From the NCBI GenBank assembly GCA_030527425.1, contig JAUNAV010000004.1, positions 1 through 34,963 of the forward strand: a stretch of DNA of 34,963 nt, in the 5' to 3' direction. Of this stretch, positions 1-8,198 are shown one piece after another. Within the stretch, counting starts at the first letter, position 1, and each line of letters begins with the position of its first letter. A program made the translations under genes and the position numbers. This stretch comes from Tissierellia bacterium. GTDB lineage: Bacteria > Bacillota > Clostridia > Tissierellales > Peptoniphilaceae. Below the pieces are notes generated by a model. It was not told where the DNA came from and did no database searches. It saw nothing but the letters and a program-made list of their open reading frames with translations.

Positions 1-134
1 GAAATATTGAACAAATAGCAAATCTACTTGAAAAAGAATTTGGTCAAAAAATCGATCCACTCTATCCTAGATTATTTAAATACTTTGAACTTTTAATTAA
101 AAATAAATTTGTAGAAATTAAAAAGTGCCCTTAG
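1..134 (+). CDS. C-terminal fragment of an unidentified protein
   Basis: Frame 3 is open from the left edge and ends at TAG 132-134, giving 43 residues with tail LIKNKFVEIKKCP. The fragment is rich in Lys, Leu and Phe and reads as helical; I do not recognise a family. Its last codons lie inside the stem of the terminator at 119-158, a common arrangement at the end of a transcription unit. The other two plus frames have stops within the first 20 bases. The start lies outside the window, so no function can be given. Confidence 0.55.
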   Translation, partial: NIEQIANLLEKEFGQKIDPLYPRLFKYFELLIKNKFVEIKKCP

Positions 135-158
135 AGTATAGCTCTTTGGGCATTTTTT
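119..158. terminator. Bidirectional rho-independent terminator
   Basis: TGCCC (126-130) pairs with GGGCA (148-152), with partly paired AGAG/CTCT inside. The hairpin has an A run before it and a T6 run after it, so it can stop both the plus-strand fragment and the minus-strand ABC gene that ends at 157. Confidence 0.75.
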
Positions 159-1683
159 ATAAATATATAATTTCATCGAATCTGTCTAAAAATTCTCTAT
201 TATCAATATGAGATACCATAATTACAGTAGAATCTAATTTTAAGATCTCATCGATTACCTTTTTTTGCATCTTAGTATTTAAACCAGTTGTAGGTTCATC
301 AAAAATCATTATATTTTTTGGTCTTATAAGCGCACGCATCAATTCAATTCTCGTTTTTTCGCCACCAGATAAATCATCGATAGGATCGATTTTTCTATCT
401 AAACTAGAATCAATTCCAAACTTATTTTTAATTTTGTCAATTGATTTTTCATCTATTGATCTATAAAAACTTATATTTTCATAAATGGTGTCACTAATTA
501 ACTTACTTTGTTGATTTTGATACCCCATTAAATAATTTTTCGTATCAAAAATTTCTCCATTACTTTTAAAATATATCTTTCCACTGACCATATTTAACTG
601 ACCGCTTATTAATCTTAAAAGCGTAGATTTTCCTCTGCCACTTTCCCCACAAATTAAATATTTTTTTCCATATTCAAAAGTTTTGGAAAAATCATCTATT
701 ATTTTTTTATGACCAAATGAAAAATTGAGTTTATCTACTACAAGATCAAATTTTTTAACTTCTTCTTTTTTACTATTGATATTTTCTTCTTTAACATTTA
801 TTTTTTCATACATTGGTTTGGCAGCATCATAATTTGCCTTTAAGGATACAATTGCGACAACTGGCTCAACCAAATAATTCATCAATTGTATAAGTGATAT
901 AACTGCTCCAACTTTAATAATATTTGATTTAACAAGATAACTACCTGCTAAAAACACCAATACATATGAAAAACTTCCAAGGCTTGAACCCAATATTCCC
1001 GATAAATTTATTAAATTTCTCTGTTTTAATCTGCTAATTTCATGTTTTAAATTAAGTTTTTTATATCTTTCTAAAACTTTATTTTCAACATTAAAACGCG
1101 AAATTTCATCTTTAATATCTAAATGCTCATATGTAAAGTGCTGAAAAGCTTCTGTTTGATTTATAAATCTGTTAGTGTATTCTTTTAATTTATTTTTTGT
1201 AATCTGTGGTGCCAACAATGGCAAAGCTGAAGCCAATAAAGCTACAAAGAAAGCTCTAATATCGATACTTATCAAAGCAATTATTGCAAATATCATAGTT
1301 AAAACTAGATTTATTATATTATAAATAGTTAAAAATTTGCCCTGATATACTGTATCAATATTTGTACTATAATCTGCTTTTTTATAATCTTTTGACTGTA
1401 TATCCCTTTTTAAAAGTTTGTTTTTAATAAAAAACATTCTACGAGATGCTATCTTAAACATAATTCTAAATGCAAGTAGATTGCTAAAAAATCCCACTAC
1501 GACAAAAATACTTATAAATCCAATAACTTTAAAAGCATCATTGTAATTTTTATCGCTCAATTGATTTATAGTATCGCCCATTAAAATGCCAGTCTTTGAA
1601 AGACTATAAGCACTGAGTGAAAACAATAAAACTATCAATATATTTAAAAATATATATTTTTTGTTTTTGATACTATCATCCAT
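157..1683 (-). CDS. ABC exporter half-transporter (fused membrane and ATPase domains)
   Basis: 508 aa. The N-terminal half (about 10-290) holds about six hydrophobic segments, for example 11-30, 53-72, 122-160 and 228-275. The C-terminal half is an ABC ATPase: Walker A GESGRGKST 346-354, signature LSGGEK from 438, Walker B IMIFDEP about 457-463, and H-loop SH 491-492. This is exporter (type IV) architecture and would act as a homodimer or with a partner encoded elsewhere; the substrate is unknown. It is single-gene, divergent from a cupin gene. Promoter TTGTTC-17-TATAAT lies at 1713-1741. The ribosome binding site is a run of nine G (1690-1698), six bases before ATG, which is unusual and may be slippage-prone. 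Domain assignment is firm. Confidence 0.9.
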   Translation of the reverse strand: MDDSIKNKKYIFLNILIVLLFSLSAYSLSKTGILMGDTINQLSDKNYNDAFKVIGFISIFVVVGFFSNLLAFRIMFKIASRRMFFIKNKLLKRDIQSKDYKKADYSTNIDTVYQGKFLTIYNIINLVLTMIFAIIALISIDIRAFFVALLASALPLLAPQITKNKLKEYTNRFINQTEAFQHFTYEHLDIKDEISRFNVENKVLERYKKLNLKHEISRLKQRNLINLSGILGSSLGSFSYVLVFLAGSYLVKSNIIKVGAVISLIQLMNYLVEPVVAIVSLKANYDAAKPMYEKINVKEENINSKKEEVKKFDLVVDKLNFSFGHKKIIDDFSKTFEYGKKYLICGESGRGKSTLLRLISGQLNMVSGKIYFKSNGEIFDTKNYLMGYQNQQSKLISDTIYENISFYRSIDEKSIDKIKNKFGIDSSLDRKIDPIDDLSGGEKTRIELMRALIRPKNIMIFDEPTTGLNTKMQKKVIDEILKLDSTVIMVSHIDNREFLDRFDEIIYL

Positions 1684-1689
1684 ATACTA

Positions 1690-1698
1690 CCCCCCCCC
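1690..1698 (-). promoter_or_regulatory. Homopolymeric G9 tract serving as ribosome binding site
   Basis: On the minus strand the leader reads AAA-G9-TAGTAT-ATG. The G run is the only purine-rich Shine-Dalgarno candidate and stands six bases from the ATG at 1683. Changes in tract length would alter pairing and spacing. Confidence 0.6.
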
Positions 1699-1712
1699 TT
1701 TATTTTTTAGAT

Positions 1713-1741
1713 ATTATATTATATATTTGTTAAAAGAACAA
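1713..1741 (-). promoter_or_regulatory. Promoter of the ABC exporter gene
   Basis: TTGTTC (1736-1741), 17-base spacer, TATAAT (1713-1718) on the minus strand. The predicted start near 1706 gives a leader of about 23 bases that includes the G9 tract. Confidence 0.55.
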
Positions 1742-1773
1742 ATTATTTTTTAAACAAAATATTTTCTAATTTA

Positions 1774-1789
1774 TGTAACTAAAGTTACA
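1774..1789. promoter_or_regulatory. CRP/FNR-type palindrome TGTAACTAAAGTTACA
   Basis: Perfect 7-base arms (TGTAACT/AGTTACA) give GTAAC-N4-GTTAC, the shape bound by CRP/FNR-superfamily dimers. Its centre (1781.5) is 41.5 bases before the start expected from a TAATAT -10 element at 1811-1816, as in class II activation. It also lies about 75 bases upstream of the ABC exporter start. Confidence 0.5.
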
Positions 1790-1810
1790 GAATAAAATTC
1801 TTTAACTTGC

Positions 1811-1816
1811 TAATAT
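1811..1816 (+). promoter_or_regulatory. -10 element of the cupin gene
   Basis: TAATAT predicts a start near 1823, just before AGGAGG (1824-1828 region), so the leader would be only about 11 bases. There is no good -35 box, which fits an activator-dependent promoter using the palindrome at 1774-1789. Confidence 0.35.
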
Positions 1817-1833
1817 GAATATAGGAGGCTAAT

Positions 1834-2103
1834 ATGAAAAAAATCGAATCATTAGGCGTATATGATTTAAATAAAAATTGTAAATTGGTAAGAAGAAGCT
1901 TCAAAAAAGGTGATGTGATCCCCAAACACAATCATCCAGAAGCTGATGTTGTATTTTTATTACTTGAAGGATCTATTGATCTAAAAGTAGGAAGTGACAG
2001 TCTTGTTATTAAACAAGGTGATATTGTTAATTTTGATGGTGAAGATGAGATATCTGGAAAGATACTTGAAGATTCATCATTTGCAGTATTTTTATTAAAA
2101 TAA
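1834..2103 (+). CDS. Small cupin-domain protein
   Basis: 89 aa, one cupin barrel. Cupin motif 1 is visible as G-x5-H-x-H: KGDVIPKHNHPEADVVFLLLEG, with the two His and a following acidic residue as likely metal ligands; motif 2 is represented by the KQGDIVNFDG turn. Single-domain cupins of this size are often metal-binding sensors or enzymes of unknown substrate, and no substrate can be inferred here. The start is set by TAGGAGG ending six bases before ATG. The gene is alone, divergent from the ABC exporter and convergent with mscS, and probably under control of a CRP/FNR-type regulator (palindrome at 1774-1789). Confidence 0.8.
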   Translation: MKKIESLGVYDLNKNCKLVRRSFKKGDVIPKHNHPEADVVFLLLEGSIDLKVGSDSLVIKQGDIVNFDGEDEISGKILEDSSFAVFLLK

Positions 2104-2123
2104 AAATATAAATCTCATACCTC

Positions 2124-2147
2124 AAAAGCCGCAGTTAACTGCGGCTT
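2124..2147. terminator. Perfect 22-base palindromic terminator shared by cupin and mscS
   Basis: AAGCCGCAGTT/AACTGCGGCTT (2126-2147) is a perfect dyad. On the minus strand it is followed by TTTT, so it chiefly serves mscS, whose TAA lies within it. The plus side has a poor T run. Confidence 0.7.
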
Positions 2148-3024
2148 ATCTGTTGTGTATATCCAATTGGGGAAATGGTATTTCAATATTTTCTTTGTCA
2201 AATCTCTTTTTGACATTTTCTTTTACTTCAAAAGAGACTTTCAAATTGTCCTCTGGTTTTACAAATGCTTTTATAAGTAAATCAACCGATGAATCATTTA
2301 ATTCTTTGATGAAGACATTTTTGTTCATATCCTGATTTATCTTTTTGATTTTACTAAGTTCATCTAGTACAAGTTCTCTAGCTTTATCGATATCATCCGA
2401 ATAACCAATGCCAATTACAATATTAAGTTGGATCCATTCATTTTTTGAAATATTAATTATTCTAGATTGCATCAATTCTCTATTTGGAATTATTTCGATA
2501 AAGCCATCAACCGTTGAAAATCTTGTATCAAAAAATCCTATTCTCTGTACCTTTAGTCTTGCACCTTCAATTGTATCAATATAGACAATATCTCCAAATT
2601 GAAATGGTCTTGTAATTATTATTAAAACTCCACTAGCTAAATCAGAAAGGGATCCTTGAAGAGCAAGCCCTACACCAACTCCAAGGGATGCAATCAAAGC
2701 AACAAAAGATGTCGTTTTAATGCCTAAATAACCCATTACAATTAAAAATAAGGTTAGATATAAGAAAATTTTTATAACTTGATCAACTAGATATCTTACA
2801 GCTTTTGTTGAATCATGTCTTTGAAGAAATTTTTTTATTACAATCCTTAAAAATTTAATAAATGTAATGCCTATCGCAAGTATTATAACAAGGCCTATAG
2901 TTTTTAATAAAAGATAGCTCCAGTCTATTGATTGAAAAAATCCTGAAGGATTATTTACAACCTTATTGCTATTATTTTCAATTTCTTTGATCGTATCTAT
3001 TAAATTGCTATAATTATTTGGCAT
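2146..3024 (-). CDS. mscS: Small-conductance mechanosensitive channel, MscS family
   Basis: 292 aa. Hydrophobic segments near 40-62 and 80-102 precede the conserved pore helix and beta domain: GVGVGLALQGSLSDLASG, then ITRPFQFGDIV, then the IPNREL segment, all diagnostic of MscS. MscS opens on membrane stretch to release solutes after osmotic downshift and sits in the cytoplasmic membrane as a heptamer. I place the start at ATG 3024 (MPNNYSN), which has AAGGAG four to five bases upstream; an upstream start at 3069 would overlap the preceding HAD gene by 56 bases. It overlaps that gene by 11 bases and is the last gene of a three-gene operon from 4200. Confidence 0.9.
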   Translation of the reverse strand: MPNNYSNLIDTIKEIENNSNKVVNNPSGFFQSIDWSYLLLKTIGLVIILAIGITFIKFLRIVIKKFLQRHDSTKAVRYLVDQVIKIFLYLTLFLIVMGYLGIKTTSFVALIASLGVGVGLALQGSLSDLASGVLIIITRPFQFGDIVYIDTIEGARLKVQRIGFFDTRFSTVDGFIEIIPNRELMQSRIINISKNEWIQLNIVIGIGYSDDIDKARELVLDELSKIKKINQDMNKNVFIKELNDSSVDLLIKAFVKPEDNLKVSFEVKENVKKRFDKENIEIPFPQLDIHNR

Positions 3025-3589
3025 AATTCTCCTTAATAAAATCAATAAGCCTTGATTTTTCTTTATCATAGACCATTGATTTAAATCCTAGTTTTTTAGC
3101 TGTATTTACATTGAACACATTATCATCTACAAAAAAAGATTCTTTTGGTTCAATTTTATACTTATCAATTAATATTTCAAAAATTTCTTTTTCTGGTTTT
3201 ATGCTATGATATTTAAAACTAGCAACTACTCCATCAAATTTATCAAAAGCTTTTTTATTTTTTATATATTCAAAATGATTTTTGCCCATATTAGTAAGAG
3301 CATAGAATTTATATTCTTTAAATTTTTCAAATACATCTTGATTTATAAATCTAACTTCCTTATGCCAATTTAATAATATATCTTCTATTTGAACTCTATA
3401 TTGTGGAAATCTATTTTTAAATATATCGATTAATTGCTCTTCATTTAAATTTCCTCTATCAACTTCCTGCCAGTTTTCAGATCTAAAAATTATATCTATC
3501 AAAAATTCCAATTCTGGATAATGTTTTTTGATATAGATTGGGCCTGCAAATTCAATTAACACATTTCCCATATCTAGAATTATATTCAT
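3014..3589 (-). CDS. HAD-family hydrolase (YihX-like)
   Basis: 191 aa. HAD motif I is LDMGNVL (residues 5-11): nucleophile Asp6 is present, and Gly replaces the second Asp, as in the YihX-like branch with its FDxGNVL motif. Motif II is ALTNMG, motif III a Lys in KPEKEIFEIL, and motif IV FFVDD. The cap between motifs I and II is helical (subfamily I). The substrate is probably a small sugar or nucleotide phosphate and cannot be fixed from sequence. ATG overlaps the stop of the upstream HAD gene (ATGA), indicating coupled translation, and the gene overlaps mscS downstream. Confidence 0.85.
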   Translation of the reverse strand: MNIILDMGNVLIEFAGPIYIKKHYPELEFLIDIIFRSENWQEVDRGNLNEEQLIDIFKNRFPQYRVQIEDILLNWHKEVRFINQDVFEKFKEYKFYALTNMGKNHFEYIKNKKAFDKFDGVVASFKYHSIKPEKEIFEILIDKYKIEPKESFFVDDNVFNVNTAKKLGFKSMVYDKEKSRLIDFIKENYAK

Positions 3590-4200
3590 ATTAAAAGCTC
3601 CAAGTCTTCTACTCTTTGAGCTATCATTTGTGCATTATTTTCTTCTAATTCTTCTTTGCTTCCATATCCATAAAGAACACCTATGGTTTTAAAGTCCAAT
3701 TCATTTGCAGCTTTCATGTCGCTTCCTCTATCGCCTATCATAACAGGATTATTTAATTTCTCATTTTTTACAGCCTGTTTTAAAACATCAATTTTGTGAA
3801 CTATCTTGCCATCCATTGAAGCACAGTAAAATCCATCAAAGTATTCATATAATCCAAAGTATTTGATAATTTCAATAGCAAAATCATGTCCTTTGCTTGT
3901 TGCCAGAAATATTCTATGATCTTTAGACCATTTTTTTATAAGTAAGTCTATCCCTTCATATAATTCGCATTCAAACATTCCGCCATCTTCGTAGTACTCT
4001 CTAAAATCTTTGATTGCAGATTCAACTTCGGCTTCTTCTACATAGTCTAAAAAAGATACTGAAAGTGGTGGTCCAATAAATTCTAATAAATCTTCTCTTT
4101 TATATTCTATATTTCTCTTTTTTAAAGCGACTTCTGTGGCATTTAACACGCCTTCTTCACTTTTTATAATCGTTCCATCTAAATCAATAAAAATATCCAT
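3586..4200 (-). CDS. HAD-family phosphatase, phosphoglycolate phosphatase/Gph-like
   Basis: 204 aa. Motif I IDLDGTI carries both Asp6 and Asp8. Residues 40-46 hold the FIGPPL cap segment typical of Gph/PGMB-like enzymes. Motif II is LATSKG, and motif IV is VMIGDRGSDMKAA with the paired acidic residues. Likely a cytosolic Mg-dependent phosphatase of small phosphate esters (phosphoglycolate or similar); annotated relatives are often mislabelled, so the substrate is open. Start: ATG with AGGAGAGAAT upstream. First gene of the operon with the second HAD gene and mscS, driven by the promoter at 4222-4250. Confidence 0.85.
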   Translation of the reverse strand: MDIFIDLDGTIIKSEEGVLNATEVALKKRNIEYKREDLLEFIGPPLSVSFLDYVEEAEVESAIKDFREYYEDGGMFECELYEGIDLLIKKWSKDHRIFLATSKGHDFAIEIIKYFGLYEYFDGFYCASMDGKIVHKIDVLKQAVKNEKLNNPVMIGDRGSDMKAANELDFKTIGVLYGYGSKEELEENNAQMIAQRVEDLELLI

Positions 4201-4221
4201 ATTCTCTCCTATCTTATGATA

Positions 4222-4250
4222 ATTATAGCAAATAAATTATAAATTATAAA
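4222..4250 (-). promoter_or_regulatory. Promoter of the HAD-HAD-mscS operon
   Basis: TATAAT (minus strand, 4222-4227) preceded by TGC (extended -10, TGCTATAAT), with TTTATA 17 bases upstream (4245-4250). Confidence 0.55.
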
Positions 4251-4260
4251 GACAGGCAAA

Positions 4261-4284
4261 AGAAAAACTGGAAAACTCCAGTTT
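4261..4284 (-). terminator. Terminator after korAB
   Basis: AAACTGGA (4265-4272) pairs with TCCAGTTT (4277-4284). On the minus strand the stem is followed by a T-rich stretch. The korB stop overlaps its base. Confidence 0.7.
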
Positions 4285-5125
4285 ATCTTAAATCATCTAT
4301 TAACACTTGTGCATCCTTTGGATCTAATTTTCTATCGACTAAGGCATCGCCATTAATAAATGAGAAATTCTCTTCATATATAGGTCTTTCTTTTTTATAA
4401 AGAATACCCGTTGGTATTTCATCTTCCCATTTTAATGATAATTCATATGCCTTATTAAAATCTGTAGGATCATAATCATCACCTAGTGGTTTTACTCTTT
4501 CTTTATACCACTGAAATGTATTTATTTTATTCCATGAAGGACATGGTTGTAAGATATCAATTATTGCATAACCTCTAAATTTAAGTGCTTCTTTGATTAT
4601 CTCTTTTAATCCTTCAATATCACCTGCAAATCCTCTAGCTACAAAGCCTGCTCCCATTGTAAGAGCCAATGTCAAAGGATGCATTGGATATGGTCTTGAA
4701 CCTGTATAACTCATTGCTGCCTTTTGGCCTTGAGGTGTTGTAGGAGATGCTTGCCCTTTTGTAAGTCCATAGACTTGGTTATCATGAACTAATTGTACTA
4801 TATCAATATTTCTTCTAATTGCATGGATTAGATGATTTCCTCCTTCTCCTAAGGAGTCACCATCTCCACCTGAAACCAATACTTTCATCTTGTGATTAGA
4901 TAATTTCATTCCAATAGCCACAGGCAATGCTCTTCCATGTAAGCCGGCAAATGCATTTACATCTATAAATTGTGGTAATTTTCCTGCCTGTCCAATTCCA
5001 GCAGATACTAAAAGATCATCTGTCGATAGATCTAGTTCATCTAAAGCTTTTTTAAGCGCTTGTCTAATAGATAAATTGCCACATCCTGGACACCAAGCAG
5101 TTTCTTTTGTTATATTAAAACTCAT
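4283..5125 (-). CDS. korB: 2-oxoacid:ferredoxin oxidoreductase, beta (TPP-binding) subunit
   Basis: 280 aa. N-terminal CPGCG (12-16), then the thiamine-pyrophosphate-binding run GGDGDSLGEGGNHLIHAIRRN (from 86) and DNQVYGLTKGQASPTT (115-130), a hallmark of the Kor/Por beta family. With the adjacent fused alpha-gamma subunit it oxidatively decarboxylates a 2-oxoacid to acyl-CoA and reduces ferredoxin in the cytosol of anaerobes. The KGQASPTT form is typical of 2-oxoglutarate or broad-range enzymes, but the actual substrate (2-oxoglutarate, pyruvate or branched 2-oxoacids) is inference. AAAGGAG precedes ATG, which overlaps the stop of korA as TAATG. Confidence 0.93.
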   Translation of the reverse strand: MSFNITKETAWCPGCGNLSIRQALKKALDELDLSTDDLLVSAGIGQAGKLPQFIDVNAFAGLHGRALPVAIGMKLSNHKMKVLVSGGDGDSLGEGGNHLIHAIRRNIDIVQLVHDNQVYGLTKGQASPTTPQGQKAAMSYTGSRPYPMHPLTLALTMGAGFVARGFAGDIEGLKEIIKEALKFRGYAIIDILQPCPSWNKINTFQWYKERVKPLGDDYDPTDFNKAYELSLKWEDEIPTGILYKKERPIYEENFSFINGDALVDRKLDPKDAQVLIDDLR

Positions 5126-6801
5126 TATATCTCCTTTAATTTTTCTACTAAAAAGTCACGGCTCATCTGTCTACCATCATATTTTCTAATACTTTTATCT
5201 GGTTTTATTAGCAATTGTTGTCTTATTAATGATTCAAATTGTTCATCGTGATTTTGTTCAACCACTACAAATTTATGAGCTTTTTTCTGATATTTAGACA
5301 ATTTCCCAGTTGGCAGTGGATAAATATCTCCAAAGGATAATCCTTTTATCTTCATGCCCTCATCATTTAATATATCTATAGCTTCTTTTAAATTTCCATG
5401 AATTGAACCAAAGCATACAGCTAAAATATCAAAGTCTTCCGCTCCATATTCCCATGGTTCTTCGACATCCTCTTTTAATAATTCAAACTTTTTAGCTCTC
5501 TTGTCTACCATTTTTACTCTATTGTCTGCGGATTCATCAATTCTACCTAATTCATTGTGCTCATCTGAATCAGCCATTACAAAATTTCCATTGGCATGTG
5601 CTGGAATAAGCCTTGGCGATATTCCATTTTCAGTTATCTCATATCTTTTGTATTCACCTTTTTTATAATCATCTGGATTTGCAAGATATCTATTTATCGT
5701 AATTTCATCTAGATTAAAAGGATCTAGAGTAGTGTCGACATCTGCTAAATATTGGTCTGATAAAATCATTGATATTAACTGATACTTTTCTGCAATATCA
5801 AAAGATTTAACTGTTTTATCAAATGCATCTTGTGCATTTCTTGGAGCCGTTATATATCTTGGAAATTCTCCATGTCCTGCATGCATCATAAAACGCAAAT
5901 CAGATTGTTCAGTGTAAGTTGGTAGTCCTGTAGCTGGGGCTGGTCTCATTACATTTATTAAAACAATGGGTGTCTCTGTAACACCTTGAAGACTTATAGC
6001 CTCTTGCATAAGTGCAATTCCTCCACCAGATGAACCTGTCATTGCCCTAACACCTGTAAATGATGCGCCTAAAGCCATATTAAGTGCTGCAACTTCATCT
6101 TCAACCTGTTCAACTGCAATATCTAATTTTTCACTTGCTCTAAACATATAATCAAGCACTCCACTTGATGGTGTCATAGGATATCCACAATAAAATTTAC
6201 AACCTGCAGCTACTGCACCTAAAGCCACAGCCTGATTTCCATTTATTAAGATATTGTCCCAATCAATTTTTTCAAGTTTATAAATACTATCTTCAAGTGA
6301 ATAACCATAATCAAGAGCCTTTTTATTCATCTCTAAAATCTCATCTTTAAACTTCTCAGCAATTATATCTTTGGCAATATCTAAATTTAAACCAAAAAAT
6401 TTCATTATAATGCCAAGCCCAATCGATGAAAGCAATTTAGGATTTCCTATCTGTTTTGATTTTTCATTCATAGGATATTTTTTAACTCTATTATCATCTT
6501 CATATCCTTCAATGCTTTCATCGATTATTGCTATGGATTTTTCCTTTTTAAGTCTGTCTATATGATAATCAATGCTTTCTTTATTAAGTGCAAATATCAT
6601 ATCCAATTCGTCTTTGTGACTTGTAATTTCATCTTCTGAAAATCTTATTTGAAAGAAATTATGTCCACCACGCACACGTGATTTGTAATCAGCATTGGTC
6701 CATAAATGATAACCTGATCTTTGTAAAACTTTATTTAAATTGGCTACAACTGTATCCATACCTTGACCAGCTGCGCCTGCAATCAAAATATTATAATCCA
6801 T
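5125..6801 (-). CDS. korA: 2-oxoacid:ferredoxin oxidoreductase, fused gamma-alpha subunit
   Basis: 558 aa from the second of two adjacent ATGs; that ATG (6801) stands five bases from GGAGG, whereas the first (6804) stands only two. Domain order: gamma domain 1-180 (GAAGQGMDTV near 8-17, then YKSRVRGGHNFFQIRFS), alpha pyrimidine-binding domain from about 190 (CGYPMTPSSGVLDYM, then TGSSGGGIALMQEA), and a transketolase-C-like domain in the last 100 residues. It forms the two-gene enzyme with korB. No separate ferredoxin-like delta gene lies beside it, which is normal for this KorAB type. The gene is separated from the upstream symporter by that gene's terminator. Confidence 0.93.
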   Translation of the reverse strand: MDYNILIAGAAGQGMDTVVANLNKVLQRSGYHLWTNADYKSRVRGGHNFFQIRFSEDEITSHKDELDMIFALNKESIDYHIDRLKKEKSIAIIDESIEGYEDDNRVKKYPMNEKSKQIGNPKLLSSIGLGIIMKFFGLNLDIAKDIIAEKFKDEILEMNKKALDYGYSLEDSIYKLEKIDWDNILINGNQAVALGAVAAGCKFYCGYPMTPSSGVLDYMFRASEKLDIAVEQVEDEVAALNMALGASFTGVRAMTGSSGGGIALMQEAISLQGVTETPIVLINVMRPAPATGLPTYTEQSDLRFMMHAGHGEFPRYITAPRNAQDAFDKTVKSFDIAEKYQLISMILSDQYLADVDTTLDPFNLDEITINRYLANPDDYKKGEYKRYEITENGISPRLIPAHANGNFVMADSDEHNELGRIDESADNRVKMVDKRAKKFELLKEDVEEPWEYGAEDFDILAVCFGSIHGNLKEAIDILNDEGMKIKGLSFGDIYPLPTGKLSKYQKKAHKFVVVEQNHDEQFESLIRQQLLIKPDKSIRKYDGRQMSRDFLVEKLKEI

Positions 6802-6863
6802 CATAACCTCCTAATTAATATTTACCCGATATTTTATTTTCAAATTATTAGTTAATTTTTAGA

Positions 6864-6890
6864 CAAAAAAAAGAAGGCCTAAGCCTTCTT
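6864..6890 (-). terminator. Terminator of the DAACS symporter gene
   Basis: AGAAGGC (6872-6878), loop CTAA, GCCTTCT (6883-6889); the minus strand then has T8. Confidence 0.85.
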
Positions 6891-6895
6891 CTAAA

Positions 6896-8107
6896 TTATT
6901 CGATTATATCGTCTTTTATTTCTTCATATGGTGGATTGCCATTTCTTCCTGGTACTTTTTTGAAAATACCTGTTACCATAAGTGCAATTGCACCATCTCC
7001 TGTTATATTACATGCTGTTCCAAATGAGTCTTGAAGCGCAAAAATTGAAAGCATAAGAGCTGTTCCCGATTCATCAAAACCTAAGACAGAAATTATAAGT
7101 CCAAGGGAAGCTACAACTGTTCCTCCAGGAACTCCCGGTGCAGCTATGGCAAAAATTCCAAGTAAACAAGCAAATGTAATCATAGTAGAAAGCGCTGGCA
7201 ATTGTCCATAAAGGATTTTGCTTACTGTCATTACAAAAAATGTCTCTGTCAATACCGAACCACAAAGATGAGTATTAGAACAAATTGGAATTACAAAGTC
7301 TCTAATTTTTGGTCCCAATGTCTTAGCACGTCCTGCTTGACGTAATGATACTGGAAGTGTTGCTGCTGATGACATTGTTCCTAAAGCTGTAACATAAGCT
7401 GGTAGATAATGTTTTAAAACCTCAAAAGGATTTGTTTTAGAAAGTGCTCCACCTATAGCATATAGCAGTGCTAACCAAATATAATGTCCTATAATTACGA
7501 TTATAATGATCTTTAAGAATATTGGTAATTCATGTAGGATTGCTCCTTCATATGCAAGTGTTGCAAAAGTTGTCGCTATGTAGATTGGAAGAAGTGTTAT
7601 AACTATCTTTTCTACTATCCACATTACTATATTGTTTAATTCTTTAAGAAGATTCTCCCAAGTAGTACTTTTTGTAGATAATGTTGCAATACCTACAAGT
7701 ATGGCAGTTATAAGTGCTGTCATTGTTGGAAATATTGGATCGATTGTAAGTTCAAATGGACTTTCTGGAAGTTTTCTTCCTGCTCCTACATTATTTGCAA
7801 TATCTAAATGTGGAATTATTGTATAACCTGATACCATTGAAAATACCGCAGCTCCTACTGATGAGATATAGCAAATTAATAATGTTACACCAAGTACTTT
7901 GCCTATGTCTTCTTTTAATGACACAATTGCAGGTGTAATAAATCCCAAAATAATTAATGGAACCATGTAAGTGATAAAGCTTGATAAAATATTTCTTATT
8001 GGCACTATTATTGTCATAAATGTCTCATTTGAAACAAGACCTATTACAATACCAATTATGATACCCAATAAGAGTTTGAAAACCAAGCTTTGGGTAAATT
8101 TTTTCAT
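6896..8107 (-). CDS. Dicarboxylate/amino acid:cation symporter (DAACS family)
   Basis: 403 aa polytopic membrane protein of the GltP/SstT fold. Eight or more hydrophobic segments are visible, with family motifs in the C-terminal half: TLGTMSSAATLPVS (serine-rich re-entrant loop HP1 region), AAPGVPGGTVVAS (HP2 region), and the final helix with CNITGDGAIALMVTGIF carrying Asn/Asp residues for substrate and Na+. It imports an acidic or small neutral amino acid with Na+ or H+; glutamate, aspartate, serine or cysteine are all possible. It is a single gene with strong promoter TTGACG-17-TATAAT and its own terminator. AAAGGAG lies eight bases upstream of ATG. Confidence 0.9.
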   Translation of the reverse strand: MKKFTQSLVFKLLLGIIIGIVIGLVSNETFMTIIVPIRNILSSFITYMVPLIILGFITPAIVSLKEDIGKVLGVTLLICYISSVGAAVFSMVSGYTIIPHLDIANNVGAGRKLPESPFELTIDPIFPTMTALITAILVGIATLSTKSTTWENLLKELNNIVMWIVEKIVITLLPIYIATTFATLAYEGAILHELPIFLKIIIIVIIGHYIWLALLYAIGGALSKTNPFEVLKHYLPAYVTALGTMSSAATLPVSLRQAGRAKTLGPKIRDFVIPICSNTHLCGSVLTETFFVMTVSKILYGQLPALSTMITFACLLGIFAIAAPGVPGGTVVASLGLIISVLGFDESGTALMLSIFALQDSFGTACNITGDGAIALMVTGIFKKVPGRNGNPPYEEIKDDIIE

Positions 8108-8138
8108 TGTGCAAGTCTCCTTTCATGTATTCAGCTTA

Positions 8139-8167
8139 ATTATATTAAAATATATATACTTCGTCAA
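8139..8167 (-). promoter_or_regulatory. Promoter of the DAACS symporter gene
   Basis: TTGACG (8162-8167), 17-base spacer, TATAAT (8139-8144) on the minus strand; near-consensus. Confidence 0.8.
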
Positions 8168-8198
8168 TAATTTAATGAAATACTTTAATATATAAACT

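Noticed and set aside
1727..1743. Rex-like site TTTGTTAAAAGAACAAA at the ABC exporter promoter
   Set aside because: The arms are only six bases and the spacing is three bases shorter than the Rex pattern TTGTTAAN4TTAACAA.
3025..3069. Fifteen extra N-terminal residues for MscS
   Set aside because: This would lie inside the upstream HAD gene, and AAGGAG directly precedes ATG 3024.
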